Source: Siccirubricoccus soli (GTDB taxonomy: Bacteria > Pseudomonadota > Alphaproteobacteria > Acetobacterales > Acetobacteraceae). From it: DNA of 64,000 nucleotides. The notes under the pieces were generated by a model. The model was not told where the DNA came from. It saw only the letters and a list, made by a program, of their open reading frames with translations, and made no database searches. Positions 44,983 through 53,370 of this stretch are shown piece by piece. Made by a program: the position numbers and the translations under genes. The DNA lies in the NCBI RefSeq assembly GCF_024178315.1, contig NZ_JAMZIK010000009.1, positions 1-64,000 on the forward strand. Direction: 5' to 3'. Within the stretch, counting starts at the first letter, position 1. Each line of letters begins with the position of its first letter.

Positions 44983-45447
44983 ATGCGCCTCGAATATTTC
45001 CAGATGATCGACCGGGTGCTGGAGCTGGCGCCCGAACGCATCACCGCCGAGGCGCTGGTGCCTGCGGCGAGTCCGGTCTTCGAGGGGCATTTCCCGGGCC
45101 ACCCGCTGGTGCCCGGCGTGCTGCTGGTGGAGACCATGGCCCAGGCCGGCGGCTTCCTGCTGCTCTCCCGCCTGAACCTCTCCCGCATGGCCTTCCTCAT
45201 CGGCACCGGGGCGGTGAAATTGCGCAGCTTCGTCGGGCCGGACACCCGCCTGACCGTCACCGCAACGCTGGTGCATGAGGGCTCGGGCTTCGCCGTCACG
45301 GATGCCGCCATCACCGCCGCCGGCCGGAAGGTCGCGGAGGTGAAGGAGATGAAGTTCAGCATCCAGGACTTCCCGGCGCCGGAACTGGCCGAGGCGATGC
45401 GCGGCCGCGCCCGCGAGGTCGGCCTGCTGAAGGACCAGAATTCATGA
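44983..45447 (+). CDS. fabZXL: Beta-hydroxyacyl-ACP dehydratase of the VLCFA pathway
   Basis: A 154-residue hot-dog-fold enzyme. The active-site block F-E-G-H-F-P-G-H-P-L-V-P-G-V near 33-46 carries the catalytic His, followed by E-T-M-A-Q-A-G-G-F near 50-58. It would dehydrate beta-hydroxyacyl chains on AcpXL during elongation. The next gene's ATG overlaps its stop (ATGA), and acpXL lies 28 bases upstream. The XL label rests on the cluster. Confidence 0.88.
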   Translation: MRLEYFQMIDRVLELAPERITAEALVPAASPVFEGHFPGHPLVPGVLLVETMAQAGGFLLLSRLNLSRMAFLIGTGAVKLRSFVGPDTRLTVTATLVHEGSGFAVTDAAITAAGRKVAEVKEMKFSIQDFPAPELAEAMRGRAREVGLLKDQNS

Positions 45448-46562
45448 GCCAGCCCGTCTGGATCACCGGCATCGGCCTCGTCACCTCCCTCGGCGAGGGG
45501 CTGGAGGCGAACCGCCCGGCGCTGTCCGGCGGCGCCCCGGTGCTGGAGGAGGCGACCTTCGCCCCCTTCCCCGTGCATCCCTTGCCGCCGCTCAACCTCG
45601 ACAGCCAGATCCCGAAGAAGGGCGACCAGCGGCAGATGGAGCCCTGGCAGCGCCTCGGCACCTATGCCGCCGGCCTCGCGATCGAGTCCGCCGCGGCGCG
45701 CGACCTGGTCTCCGACATGCACCTGGTCGTCGCGGCGGGCGGCGGGGAGCGGGATATCGGCCTGGATGAGGCCATCAGCGCCGAGCTGGCCCGGCTGCCG
45801 CCGGAGGAGGCCGGGCCAAAGCTGAATGAGCGCCTGGCCGGCGGGCTGCGGCCCACCCTCTTCCTTGCCCAGCTTTCCAACCTGCTGGCCGGCAACATCT
45901 CCATCGTCCACGGCGTCACCGGCTCCTCCCGCACCTTCATGGGGGAGGAGAGCGCGGCGGCCGATGCGGTGCGCATCGCCGCGGCCCGGCTGGCCGAGGG
46001 GCGGGGCGACATCGCGCTCGCGGGCGGCGCCTATGTCGCCGGGCGCTGGGACATGCTGCTGCTCTACGCCGCCTCCGGCACACTGCATCGCGGCCCCTGG
46101 GCGCGGCTGGCGGAGCGCGGCGAGGCCGGCCTGGTGATGGGCAGCGCCGCCTGCTTCCTGGTGCTGGAGACGGAATCCCATGCCCGGGCGCGCGGCGCCG
46201 CCGGGCTGGCGAAGCTCGCGGGCATCGCCACCGGCGCCGCCCGCCGGCGGGGCACGGACAGCGCCGCCGCCTCCGCCACGGCGCTCGCCGCGCGGCTGCC
46301 GATCCGCCCCGGCGCGGCGGTGATCTCCGGCATGAGCGGCGCCGGCGCGGCGCGGGCGGCGGAGGAGGAATTCCTTGCCTCCCTCCCCGGCCATGGCCCG
46401 GTGGTGCGCACGGCGGAGACGCTGGGCCACAGCGTGGAGGCCGCCTTCCCGACCAACCTGGCGCTCGCCGCCGCCTCGGTGCAGGCCGGCGCGCCGCAGG
46501 CGCTGGTCACCGGCTTCGGCGTCTGGCGCGGCGAGGCGCTGGCCCTGATGGAGCCCATCTGA
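45444..46562 (+). CDS. fabF2XL: Ketosynthase-like protein lacking catalytic residues (FabF2XL)
   Basis: A 372-residue beta-ketoacyl-ACP synthase homologue. The catalytic Cys position is Gly157 (I-V-H-G-V-T-G instead of T-A-C-A-T-G), the first His is Met297 (G-M-S-G-A-G for H-G-T-G), and only the last His (His329, L-G-H-S) remains. It is shorter than a normal FabF by about 50 residues. It therefore cannot condense by itself and probably pairs with the next ketosynthase as a chain-length-factor-like partner, as in type II polyketide systems. Its stop overlaps the next start. The name follows the conserved rhizobial gene order. Confidence 0.85.
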   Translation: MSQPVWITGIGLVTSLGEGLEANRPALSGGAPVLEEATFAPFPVHPLPPLNLDSQIPKKGDQRQMEPWQRLGTYAAGLAIESAAARDLVSDMHLVVAAGGGERDIGLDEAISAELARLPPEEAGPKLNERLAGGLRPTLFLAQLSNLLAGNISIVHGVTGSSRTFMGEESAAADAVRIAAARLAEGRGDIALAGGAYVAGRWDMLLLYAASGTLHRGPWARLAERGEAGLVMGSAACFLVLETESHARARGAAGLAKLAGIATGAARRRGTDSAAASATALAARLPIRPGAAVISGMSGAGAARAAEEEFLASLPGHGPVVRTAETLGHSVEAAFPTNLALAAASVQAGAPQALVTGFGVWRGEALALMEPI

Positions 46563-47827
46563 TGCGCGATCATCTCGGCCGCCCCATCGTCGCCGTCACC
46601 GGCATCGGCCTCGTCACCCCGCTCGGCTTCGGGGTGGCGGAGAGCTGGGCCGGGCTGCTCGCCGGCCGCTCCGGCATCTCCCGCATCACCCGCTTCCCCA
46701 CCGAGCATCTGCGCACCACCATCGCCGGCCAGGTGGTGCTGCCGGAAGAGGCGGGGCGCGAGCCCCTCAGCTCCCCCGAACGGGTCGAGCGCATGGCAGC
46801 GCTGGCGGCGGAGGAAGCGGTCGCGGAGGCCGGCATCGGCGCCAGGGCGAACTTCCCCGGCCCGCTCTTCCTCGGCATGCCGCCGGTGGAGGTGGAATGG
46901 CCGTCCCGCCTCGCCCTCGCCCGCCAGGGCAATGGCGGGGAGGCGGGCAGCTACCCGGCCCTGATCGCCGCCGCCACCGGCCAGCAGGCGCTGTTCGAGA
47001 GCTGCCTGTTCGGCGGCGTGGGCGAGCGGCTGGCGGAGCGCTTCGGCACACGCGGCGCGCCGATCTCGCTGACCACCGCCTGCGCCACCGGCGCCTCCTC
47101 CATCCAGCTCGGGGTCGAGGCGATCCAGCGCGGCGAGGCGGAGGCGGCGCTCTGCATCGGCGCCGAGGGCAGCGTGCAGCCGGAGGCGCTGATCCGCTTC
47201 TCGCTGCTTTCCGCCCTTTCGGCCCGCAACGAGGATCCCACCAAGGCCTCCCGCCCCTTCGAGAAGTCCCGCGACGGCTTCGTGATGAGCGAAGGCGCGG
47301 CGGCGCTGGTGCTGGAGAGCCTGGAGAGCGCCCGGGCCCGCGGTGCGACGGTGCTCGGCCTGGTCCTCGGCGCCGGGGAGAAGGCGGACAGCTTCCACCG
47401 CACGCGCTCCAACCCGGATGGCGGCGCCATCATCGGCGCCATGCGCGCGGCCATTGCCGATGCGGGGCTGGAGCCGGGGCAGATCGACTACGTGAATGCC
47501 CATGGCACCGGCACGCCGGAGAACGACAAGATGGAGACCCTCGGCATGCGCGCCGTCTTCGGCGAGGCGTCACCGCCGATCTCCTCCAACAAGTCGATGA
47601 TCGGCCATACCCTCTCCGCTGCCGGCGCCATCGAGGCGGCGTTCAGCCTGCTGACCATCCGCGACCAGCGCCTGCCGCCGACCATCAACCATGAGGTGCC
47701 GGATCCGGCGATTCCGCTGGATGTGGTGCCGAATGTGGCGCGGGACGCGAAGGTGACGCAGGTGCTGTCCAACAGCTTCGGCTTCGGCGGGCAGAATGTC
47801 TGCCTGGTGCTGGGGGCTGCCCCGTGA
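46562..47827 (+). CDS. fabF1XL: Beta-ketoacyl-ACP synthase (FabF1XL)
   Basis: A 421-residue ketosynthase with a full Cys-His-His triad: T-A-C-A-T-G-A-S with Cys174, N-A-H-G-T-G-T-P near 307, and K-S-M-I-G-H-T near 345. It would elongate acyl-AcpXL toward the very-long-chain acid. Start overlaps the stop of the preceding incomplete homologue by one base, suggesting stoichiometric synthesis and heterodimer formation. The length fits the FabF family. Confidence 0.92.
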   Translation: MRDHLGRPIVAVTGIGLVTPLGFGVAESWAGLLAGRSGISRITRFPTEHLRTTIAGQVVLPEEAGREPLSSPERVERMAALAAEEAVAEAGIGARANFPGPLFLGMPPVEVEWPSRLALARQGNGGEAGSYPALIAAATGQQALFESCLFGGVGERLAERFGTRGAPISLTTACATGASSIQLGVEAIQRGEAEAALCIGAEGSVQPEALIRFSLLSALSARNEDPTKASRPFEKSRDGFVMSEGAAALVLESLESARARGATVLGLVLGAGEKADSFHRTRSNPDGGAIIGAMRAAIADAGLEPGQIDYVNAHGTGTPENDKMETLGMRAVFGEASPPISSNKSMIGHTLSAAGAIEAAFSLLTIRDQRLPPTINHEVPDPAIPLDVVPNVARDAKVTQVLSNSFGFGGQNVCLVLGAAP

Positions 47828-47855
47828 GCGGCGCGGCAGCCGGGGCGTCGGCCTG

Positions 47856-48878
47856 ATGCGCGCGCTGCAGCTTTTCGGCGACCGCGATACCCGCCTTGTC
47901 GAGGTGCCGGACCCGCCGCCGCCGGGGCCCGGCGAGGTGCAGCTCCGCATGCGCGCCGTCGGCCTCAACCACATCGATGTCTGGGGCTGGCGCGGCATGG
48001 CCTTCGCCAAGCGGCAGCTGCCCCTGACCGTCGGCGCGGAAGCGGTGGGCGAGGTGATCGCGCTCGGCGAGGGCGTCTCGGGCTGGCGCCCCGGCCAGCT
48101 TGCCGTGCCCTATGGCGCGCTGACCTGCGGCACCTGCCGCGCCTGCCGCGAGGGCCGCGACAACCTCTGCGAGAATGTCCGCGGGGTGAAGGGCTTCCAT
48201 GTCGATGGCTTCGCGCAGGAGAAGGTGAACCAGGACTCCCGCCTGCTGGTGCCGGTGCCGGAGGGCATTCCGGCGGAGCAGGCCGCCTGCGCCGCCATCA
48301 CCTTCTCCACCGTCGAGCACATGCTGTTCGACAATGCGAAGCTGGAGCCGGGCGAGGTGGTGCTGGTGCAGGCCGCGGGCTCCGGCATCGGCACCGTCGC
48401 GGTGAAGCTGGCCAAGGCCATGGGCTGCACCGTCATCGCCACCGCCGGCTCCGACGAGAAATGCGAGAAGGCGCGCGCCCTCGGCGCCGACCATGTGGTG
48501 AACTACACCACCGACCGCTTCGAGAGCGTCGCCCGCAAGGTGACGAAGAAGCGCGGCGTCGACGTGGTGTTCGAGCATGTCGGCGCCACCACCTGGGCGG
48601 GCTCCCTGCTCTCGCTCCGGATGGGCGGGCGGCTGGTGACCTGCGGCAGCACCTCGGGCGTCTCGGCCGAAACCAACCTGATGATGGTCTTCCAACGCCA
48701 GCTCAAGATCTTCGGCAGCTTCGGCGCCTCCATGCGCAACATCGCCGACGGCCTCGGCAAGATGGCGGCGGGGATCACGCCGGTGCTGGACACCGTTGCG
48801 CCGCTCGAGCAGTTCGAGGCAGCGCTGGCGCGGCTGGAGACGCGGCAGGTCTTCGGCAAGATCGTTGTCACGCTGTAG
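47856..48878 (+). CDS. adhXL: Zinc-binding alcohol dehydrogenase-like enzyme of the VLCFA cluster
   Basis: A 340-residue medium-chain dehydrogenase. A GroES-like half with the four structural-zinc Cys in G-A-L-T-C-G-T-C-R-A-C-R-E-G-R-D-N-L-C near 87-104 precedes the Rossmann half with V-Q-A-A-G-S-G-I-G-T-V-A near 170-181. It probably acts as the enoyl reductase or a redox step for the long-chain acyl group, a role suggested for the rhizobial homologue. It follows fabF1XL by 28 bases. The symbol is by position in the cluster. Confidence 0.85.
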   Translation: MRALQLFGDRDTRLVEVPDPPPPGPGEVQLRMRAVGLNHIDVWGWRGMAFAKRQLPLTVGAEAVGEVIALGEGVSGWRPGQLAVPYGALTCGTCRACREGRDNLCENVRGVKGFHVDGFAQEKVNQDSRLLVPVPEGIPAEQAACAAITFSTVEHMLFDNAKLEPGEVVLVQAAGSGIGTVAVKLAKAMGCTVIATAGSDEKCEKARALGADHVVNYTTDRFESVARKVTKKRGVDVVFEHVGATTWAGSLLSLRMGGRLVTCGSTSGVSAETNLMMVFQRQLKIFGSFGASMRNIADGLGKMAAGITPVLDTVAPLEQFEAALARLETRQVFGKIVVTL

Positions 48879-48969
48879 CGCGCGCCGCCTGCGCGGCGGC
48901 GCTGGGCGCACCCATCCCGGCCCTGCGGGGCAGGCTTGGGCCGCGGATGCGCCCCGCGCATAACCCGCC

Positions 48970-49857
48970 ATGCAACGCTTCCTCGATTCCGTCCTCGCCC
49001 TGCTGGTCCGCGCGCTCTTCGCCGTGTTGCGTGCCCTGGGCCCGGACCGTGCCTCGGCGCTCGGCGGCTTCCTCGCGCGGAATATCGGTCCCTTGCTGCC
49101 GGTGCAGCGCACCACGCTGGACAACATCGCCCGCGCCTTCCCGGAGAAGCCGCCCGAGGAGCACCGCCGCATCGCCCGTGAGGCCTGGGACAATCTCGGC
49201 CGCACCGCCTGCGAATACGTCCATATGGACCGCATCTGGGATTTCGACGAAGCCAATCCCAATACCGGCCGCATCCAGCTCTCGCCCGAGACCGTGGCCC
49301 GCTTCATGGAACTGCGGGGCGACGGCAAGCCCGGCCTGTTCTTCGCCGCCCATCTGGCGAATTGGGAGCTGCCGGCGATCGCCGCGGCGGCGCATGGGCT
49401 CGACTCCGCCGTGCTCTACCGCATGCCGAACAATGCCGCGATCGGGCGGCTGATCGTCAGGCTGCGCGCCGGCAGCATGGGAAGGCTGATCCCCACCAAC
49501 ATCAGCGCCCCGGTCCGCATGCTGGAAGCGCTGGATGAGGGGCTGCATGTCGGCATGCTGGTGGACCAGCGCTTCAGCCGCGGCCCGCGCATCGCCTTCT
49601 TCGGGCGGGAGACGCCGACCAACCCGCTGCTGCCGCGCCTCGCCCGCCGCTTCGACTGCCCGGTGCATGGCGCCCGCGCCATCCGCCTCGACGGCGCCCG
49701 CTTCCGGCTGGAGCTGACCGAGCCGATCAACCTGCCCCGCGACGCGAAGGGCGAGGTGGATATCGAGGCGGCGACGGCGGCCATCACCCGGATCGTCGAG
49801 GGCTGGATCCGCGACTATCCTGGGCAATGGCTGTGGATGCACCGCCGCTGGCGGTAG
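48970..49857 (+). CDS. lpxXL: Lipid A acyltransferase (LpxXL/HtrB family)
   Basis: A 295-residue inner-membrane acyltransferase with an N-terminal helix (about 5-20). The catalytic H-L-A-N-W-E near 125-130 matches the H-x4-D/E motif of the lauroyl/myristoyl acyltransferase family, followed by L-V-D-Q-R-F-S-R-G near 195. In the context of this cluster it should attach the AcpXL-borne very-long chain to a lipid A hydroxyacyl group, facing the cytoplasm. It is the last of the six cluster genes. Confidence 0.9.
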   Translation: MQRFLDSVLALLVRALFAVLRALGPDRASALGGFLARNIGPLLPVQRTTLDNIARAFPEKPPEEHRRIAREAWDNLGRTACEYVHMDRIWDFDEANPNTGRIQLSPETVARFMELRGDGKPGLFFAAHLANWELPAIAAAAHGLDSAVLYRMPNNAAIGRLIVRLRAGSMGRLIPTNISAPVRMLEALDEGLHVGMLVDQRFSRGPRIAFFGRETPTNPLLPRLARRFDCPVHGARAIRLDGARFRLELTEPINLPRDAKGEVDIEAATAAITRIVEGWIRDYPGQWLWMHRRWR

Positions 49858-49867
49858 GGGGGAAGGC

Positions 49868-50821
49868 ATGCGGATCCTGGTGCTCGGCGCCGGCGCGCTC
49901 GGCGGCTATTTCGGCGGCAGGCTGCAACAGGCGGGGGCGGAGGTAAGCTTCCTCGTCCGCCCGCGCCGCGCGGCGCAGCTCGCGGAACGCGGCCTGGTCA
50001 TCGAAAGCCCCTTCGGCAACGCCACCCTGCCGGTGAGCACCGTCGCCGCCGAGGCGCCGGGCAGCGGCTACGACCTCATCCTCCTCACCTGCAAGGCCTA
50101 TGACCTGGCGGCGGCGATCGAGGCCATCCGCCCCGCGGTCGGGCCGGGCACGGCGGTGCTGCCGGTGCTGAACGGCCTCTCCCACCTCGCCACCCTGGAC
50201 GCCGCCTTCGGACGGGAGGCGGTGCTGGGCGGCCTGGCCAAGATCCAGGCGACGCTGGCGCCGGACGGCACGGTGCGGCAGCTCAACGACTGGCGCTGGC
50301 TGACCTTCGGGGAGCGCGACGGCACCCTCTCCCCCCGCGTCCAGGCCCTGGCGGCGCTGGCCGGCAAGGCGCCCGGCATCGTCGCGGAGGCGGTGCCGGA
50401 CATCATGCTGCGCATGTGGGAGAAGCTGGTGCATCTCGGCACCAGCGTCATCGGCACGGTGCTGCTGCGCGCCAGCACGGGGGAGATCGCACGGGCGCCG
50501 GGCGGCGTCGAATTCATGGCCAAGGTGCTGGCCCGCAACGCCGCCATCGCCGCGGCCGAGGGCCAACCGGTGCGGCAAAGCTTCCTCGAGGATATCGGCC
50601 GCGTCTTCGCCGACCCGCAGGGCGGCTACACCACCTCCATGCTACGGGACCTGGAGGCAGGCGAGCGGATCGAGGCCGACCATATCCTCGGTTTCCTGGT
50701 CCAAGCGGCGCAGCGGGCGGGGGTGCCGAGCGAGATCCACGAAGCCGCCCTGCTGCACTGCAAGGCCTATGAGCAGCGCCGGGACGCGGGACGGCTGCCC
50801 GGAGGCACCGGCCCAGGCTGA
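49868..50821 (+). CDS. Ketopantoate reductase family protein
   Basis: A 317-residue NADPH-dependent oxidoreductase. The N-terminal Rossmann motif is L-G-A-G-A-L-G-G-Y-F-G-G (about 5-16), the T-C-K-A-Y near 75 and the catalytic K-L-V-H-L-G-T-S near 184 follow the family pattern. Typical members reduce ketopantoate to pantoate for coenzyme A, but many paralogues have other substrates. It begins 10 bases after lpxXL on the same strand, so it could be read from the same message. Confidence 0.88.
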   Translation: MRILVLGAGALGGYFGGRLQQAGAEVSFLVRPRRAAQLAERGLVIESPFGNATLPVSTVAAEAPGSGYDLILLTCKAYDLAAAIEAIRPAVGPGTAVLPVLNGLSHLATLDAAFGREAVLGGLAKIQATLAPDGTVRQLNDWRWLTFGERDGTLSPRVQALAALAGKAPGIVAEAVPDIMLRMWEKLVHLGTSVIGTVLLRASTGEIARAPGGVEFMAKVLARNAAIAAAEGQPVRQSFLEDIGRVFADPQGGYTTSMLRDLEAGERIEADHILGFLVQAAQRAGVPSEIHEAALLHCKAYEQRRDAGRLPGGTGPG

Positions 50822-51065
50822 TACCCGGCCCGGAAAGTCCAGGCCGGGTATCCCCGCAAGGTTGCTGGGACGGCTGCGCGCCAGCCGCAAGGGCATACCG
50901 GCCGCGCGCCCACGGATCGACATCGGTCAGCCTTCCGCGCGGCCGGCATGAGACGTGGGCAGCCGGAGGCTGCCGCCGCCCAGCCTCCCCAGGAAGCATC
51001 CTGACGACAGGCACCCGGAAACCGCACCCGGCCGCCTCGCCGATCGTGCCGGCCTGTGGCCGCCC

Positions 51066-51107
51066 TAGAGCGTTTTCGGTTTACATGCGTTCACCGAAAA
51101 CGCTCTA
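51066..51107. repeat. Perfect inverted repeat, 15-bp arms
   Basis: Arms TAGAGCGTTTTCGGT (51066-51080) and its exact complement (51093-51107) flank a 12-base loop. It is A/T-rich relative to its surroundings and resembles a class of repetitive palindromes seen between genes in alphaproteobacteria. It lies between convergent genes and could terminate both. Confidence 0.7.
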
Positions 51108-51121
51108 CGCTTTTGTTTGCA

Positions 51122-51170
51122 GGGCAGATTCAGGCCTTCGGGCGATGCCGCCCTACGGCGATCTGCTCTA
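51122..51170. repeat. Second imperfect palindrome
   Basis: GGGCAGAT and ATCTGCTC form an outer 8-bp stem with one G-T pair, and G/C-rich complementary stretches lie inside. It follows the first palindrome by about 15 bases; the two may form one composite element. The exact limits are approximate. Confidence 0.45.
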
Positions 51171-51287
51171 ACACTACCTGGGCGGAAACGACCAAAAATT
51201 CAGCAAATTCAGAGTGGTGCGAAATTCAGGCCCTGGCCGGCAAGCCACTGATTTCGCCGCGGAATTTTCGTTCCTGCCCAGGCAGTA

Positions 51288-53129
51288 CTAATTGCCCAGC
51301 CGGTCCACCGGCAGGCGCAACTGCACCGTCAGCCCCGTCGCCGCCCATTCGAAGGCCGCCTCGCCGCCCAGCTGGGCGCAGCTCTGCCGCACCAGCCGGT
51401 GGCCGAAGCCGGCCCCCTCCGGCGCCTGCACCGCCGGGCCACCCAGCTCCACCCAGCGCAGCAGCACCGCGCCCTCCCCGGTCAGCTCCCAGCCGATGCC
51501 CACCCGGCCGCCGGCGCGAGACAGGGCGCCGTATTTCGCCGCGTTGGTTGCCAGCTCGTGCATCGCCAGCGCCACCGGCGGCGCGCCGGTCGCCCCCAGG
51601 CGGATCGCCGGGCCATCCAGCGACAGCCGCTCCGGCTCGCCCTGGAAGGGCGCCAGCAGCGCCTCCAGCAACTGCCCGAGCGTCGTGCCGCCGCCCGTCG
51701 CCGGCAGCGCCGTGCTCCCCGCCATGGCCGGCCGCACCAGGTCATGGGCCCGGGCCAGTGCCTCGATCCGGCCGAGCAGGGTCCGGCGCATCGCCTCCGG
51801 CGTCTCTGCCGTGCGGGCGGTGAAGACGACCAGCCCGCCGATGATGGCGAAGAGGTTCTTCACCCGGTGGTCCAGCTCCCGCACCAGCAGGTCGCGCGCC
51901 CGCTCGGCGTGCTTCCGCTCCGTCACCTCCTCGCAGACGATGCCGACGCCGGTCACCTCGCCGCTTTCCGGGTCCCGCACCGGGTAGAATTGTTCCACCC
52001 AGTCGCGCTGCACCCCGGGCGCGCGCGGCGTCTCGCCCTGGACCTCCACGCCGGTCAGCGTCTCCCCCGCCTCCAGCACCCGGCGCAGCACGGGCTCCGC
52101 CGCCACCCGCAGACCCGGCAGCAGGTCCCAGAGCCTCCGGCCGAGATGCGCCTCGGGCGGCAGCCCGTTCATCTCCGCCAGGGCGGAGTTGATGCGGACG
52201 AAGCGCAGTTCCCGGTCGAGCTGCGCCAGGCCGAGCGGCGCCGCCTGGTAGAGCATTTCGAGATCGGCGAGGCGCCGCCGCGCCTCCCGCTCACTTTCCA
52301 CCTGCGCCGCCATGGCCCGGCGCTGGGCGGTGAGGTCGAGATGCGTGCCGGTCAGCACCAGGGCGCGGCCATCCGGCCCGCGCTCCAGCGCCTCACCCCG
52401 CGCCAGGATCCACACCCAGCGGCCGGAGCGGTGGCGCATGCGGAACTCCGCCTCGTAACGGGCGGAGGTGCCGGCCAGGTAGCGGTCCAGCAGGGCGCGG
52501 GTCCAGGGCAGGTCGTCCGGATGCAGCAGGGCCTGCCAGTCCTGCACCGCCAGCTCGCGGTTCTCCGACGGCAGGCCGAGCATGCTGCACCAGCGCTCGG
52601 TCACCTGCAGCACGCCGGTCCGCCGGTCCCAGTGCCAGGCGCCGAGATCGGCGCCGGCCAGCGCCACCTCCGCTTGGCGATGGGCGAAGCTCAGCGCCTG
52701 CTCCGTCTGGTGGTGGGCCGTCAGGTCCACGAGGCCGAGGCTGATCCACTCCCGCCCCCCGACCCGCACCCGCCGGGCGCGCAGCAGCAGGTGCAGCGGG
52801 GTGCGGCCGGGCAGGACGAAGCCGGTCTCGAAACTTTCCGGTACCTCGCGCGCCGTCAGCCGGCCCAACCGGCGGCGGAGCTGCGGGCCGTGCGGCGCCG
52901 TCTCCAGCGCCGTCGCCCAGGCGGCGGCGAGGATGGCGAGAGCCTCCTTCGGGCCATGCGCGGCGGGTCCTGCCGGGGCCAGCAGCGCCAGCGCCTCGGC
53001 ATTGCAGAGGCGTGGCCGCAGGCTCTCCGGCTCCAGCACCAGGGCCGGCAGGGGCAGCATGTCGAGCAGCCCGGCGAGTTCCGCGGGCAGTCCTGCCGCC
53101 TCCGCCTGGGCGGACAGCGCGCTCAGCAC
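51288..53129 (-). CDS. PAS-containing HWE-type sensor histidine kinase
   Basis: About 613 residues. A PAS-like segment near the start (A-G-L-L-D-M-L-P-L-P-A-L-V), then a PAS domain near 155-275 with a PAC end, then a third PAS near 295-410. The C-terminal HWE module has R-E-L-D-H-R-V-K-N-L-F-A-I-I-G with the phospho-acceptor His near 425, and an ATPase part with H-E-L-A-T-N-A-A-K-Y-G-A-L near 530. No membrane helix is visible, so it senses an internal signal such as light, redox or a small molecule. No response regulator is adjacent. The GTG at 53129 is my best start; the frame is open to 53483 with non-homologous sequence. Confidence 0.85.
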   Translation of the reverse strand: MLSALSAQAEAAGLPAELAGLLDMLPLPALVLEPESLRPRLCNAEALALLAPAGPAAHGPKEALAILAAAWATALETAPHGPQLRRRLGRLTAREVPESFETGFVLPGRTPLHLLLRARRVRVGGREWISLGLVDLTAHHQTEQALSFAHRQAEVALAGADLGAWHWDRRTGVLQVTERWCSMLGLPSENRELAVQDWQALLHPDDLPWTRALLDRYLAGTSARYEAEFRMRHRSGRWVWILARGEALERGPDGRALVLTGTHLDLTAQRRAMAAQVESEREARRRLADLEMLYQAAPLGLAQLDRELRFVRINSALAEMNGLPPEAHLGRRLWDLLPGLRVAAEPVLRRVLEAGETLTGVEVQGETPRAPGVQRDWVEQFYPVRDPESGEVTGVGIVCEEVTERKHAERARDLLVRELDHRVKNLFAIIGGLVVFTARTAETPEAMRRTLLGRIEALARAHDLVRPAMAGSTALPATGGGTTLGQLLEALLAPFQGEPERLSLDGPAIRLGATGAPPVALAMHELATNAAKYGALSRAGGRVGIGWELTGEGAVLLRWVELGGPAVQAPEGAGFGHRLVRQSCAQLGGEAAFEWAATGLTVQLRLPVDRLGN

Positions 53130-53370
53130 CCACCCCCCCGGAGGCCGGGCCGCGGCAGGACCGGGACGCGCTGCCCCCGCGCCGCGCCCCGGAGGCAGCG
53201 GATGGGCGGCCCCGGCTCGGCGCCTGCGGGCGAATGGGTCCGGCGGCCGGCTGGCATCATGGCGAGGTGGCGCTTGCGGGGTTGCTGCGGGGTGGCCTGC
53301 CTGCGGCCATAACCTTCTTGCATGGCTGAGTATGTCCGGAAAATGTCTTCCGGACCATCGCCCTTTCGCC

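Larger units (their letters stand above)
50822..51287. other. Convergent intergenic region
   Basis: About 465 bases between convergent genes. It holds the two palindromes listed separately, which could act as bidirectional terminators; no gene is seen. Confidence 0.5.
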
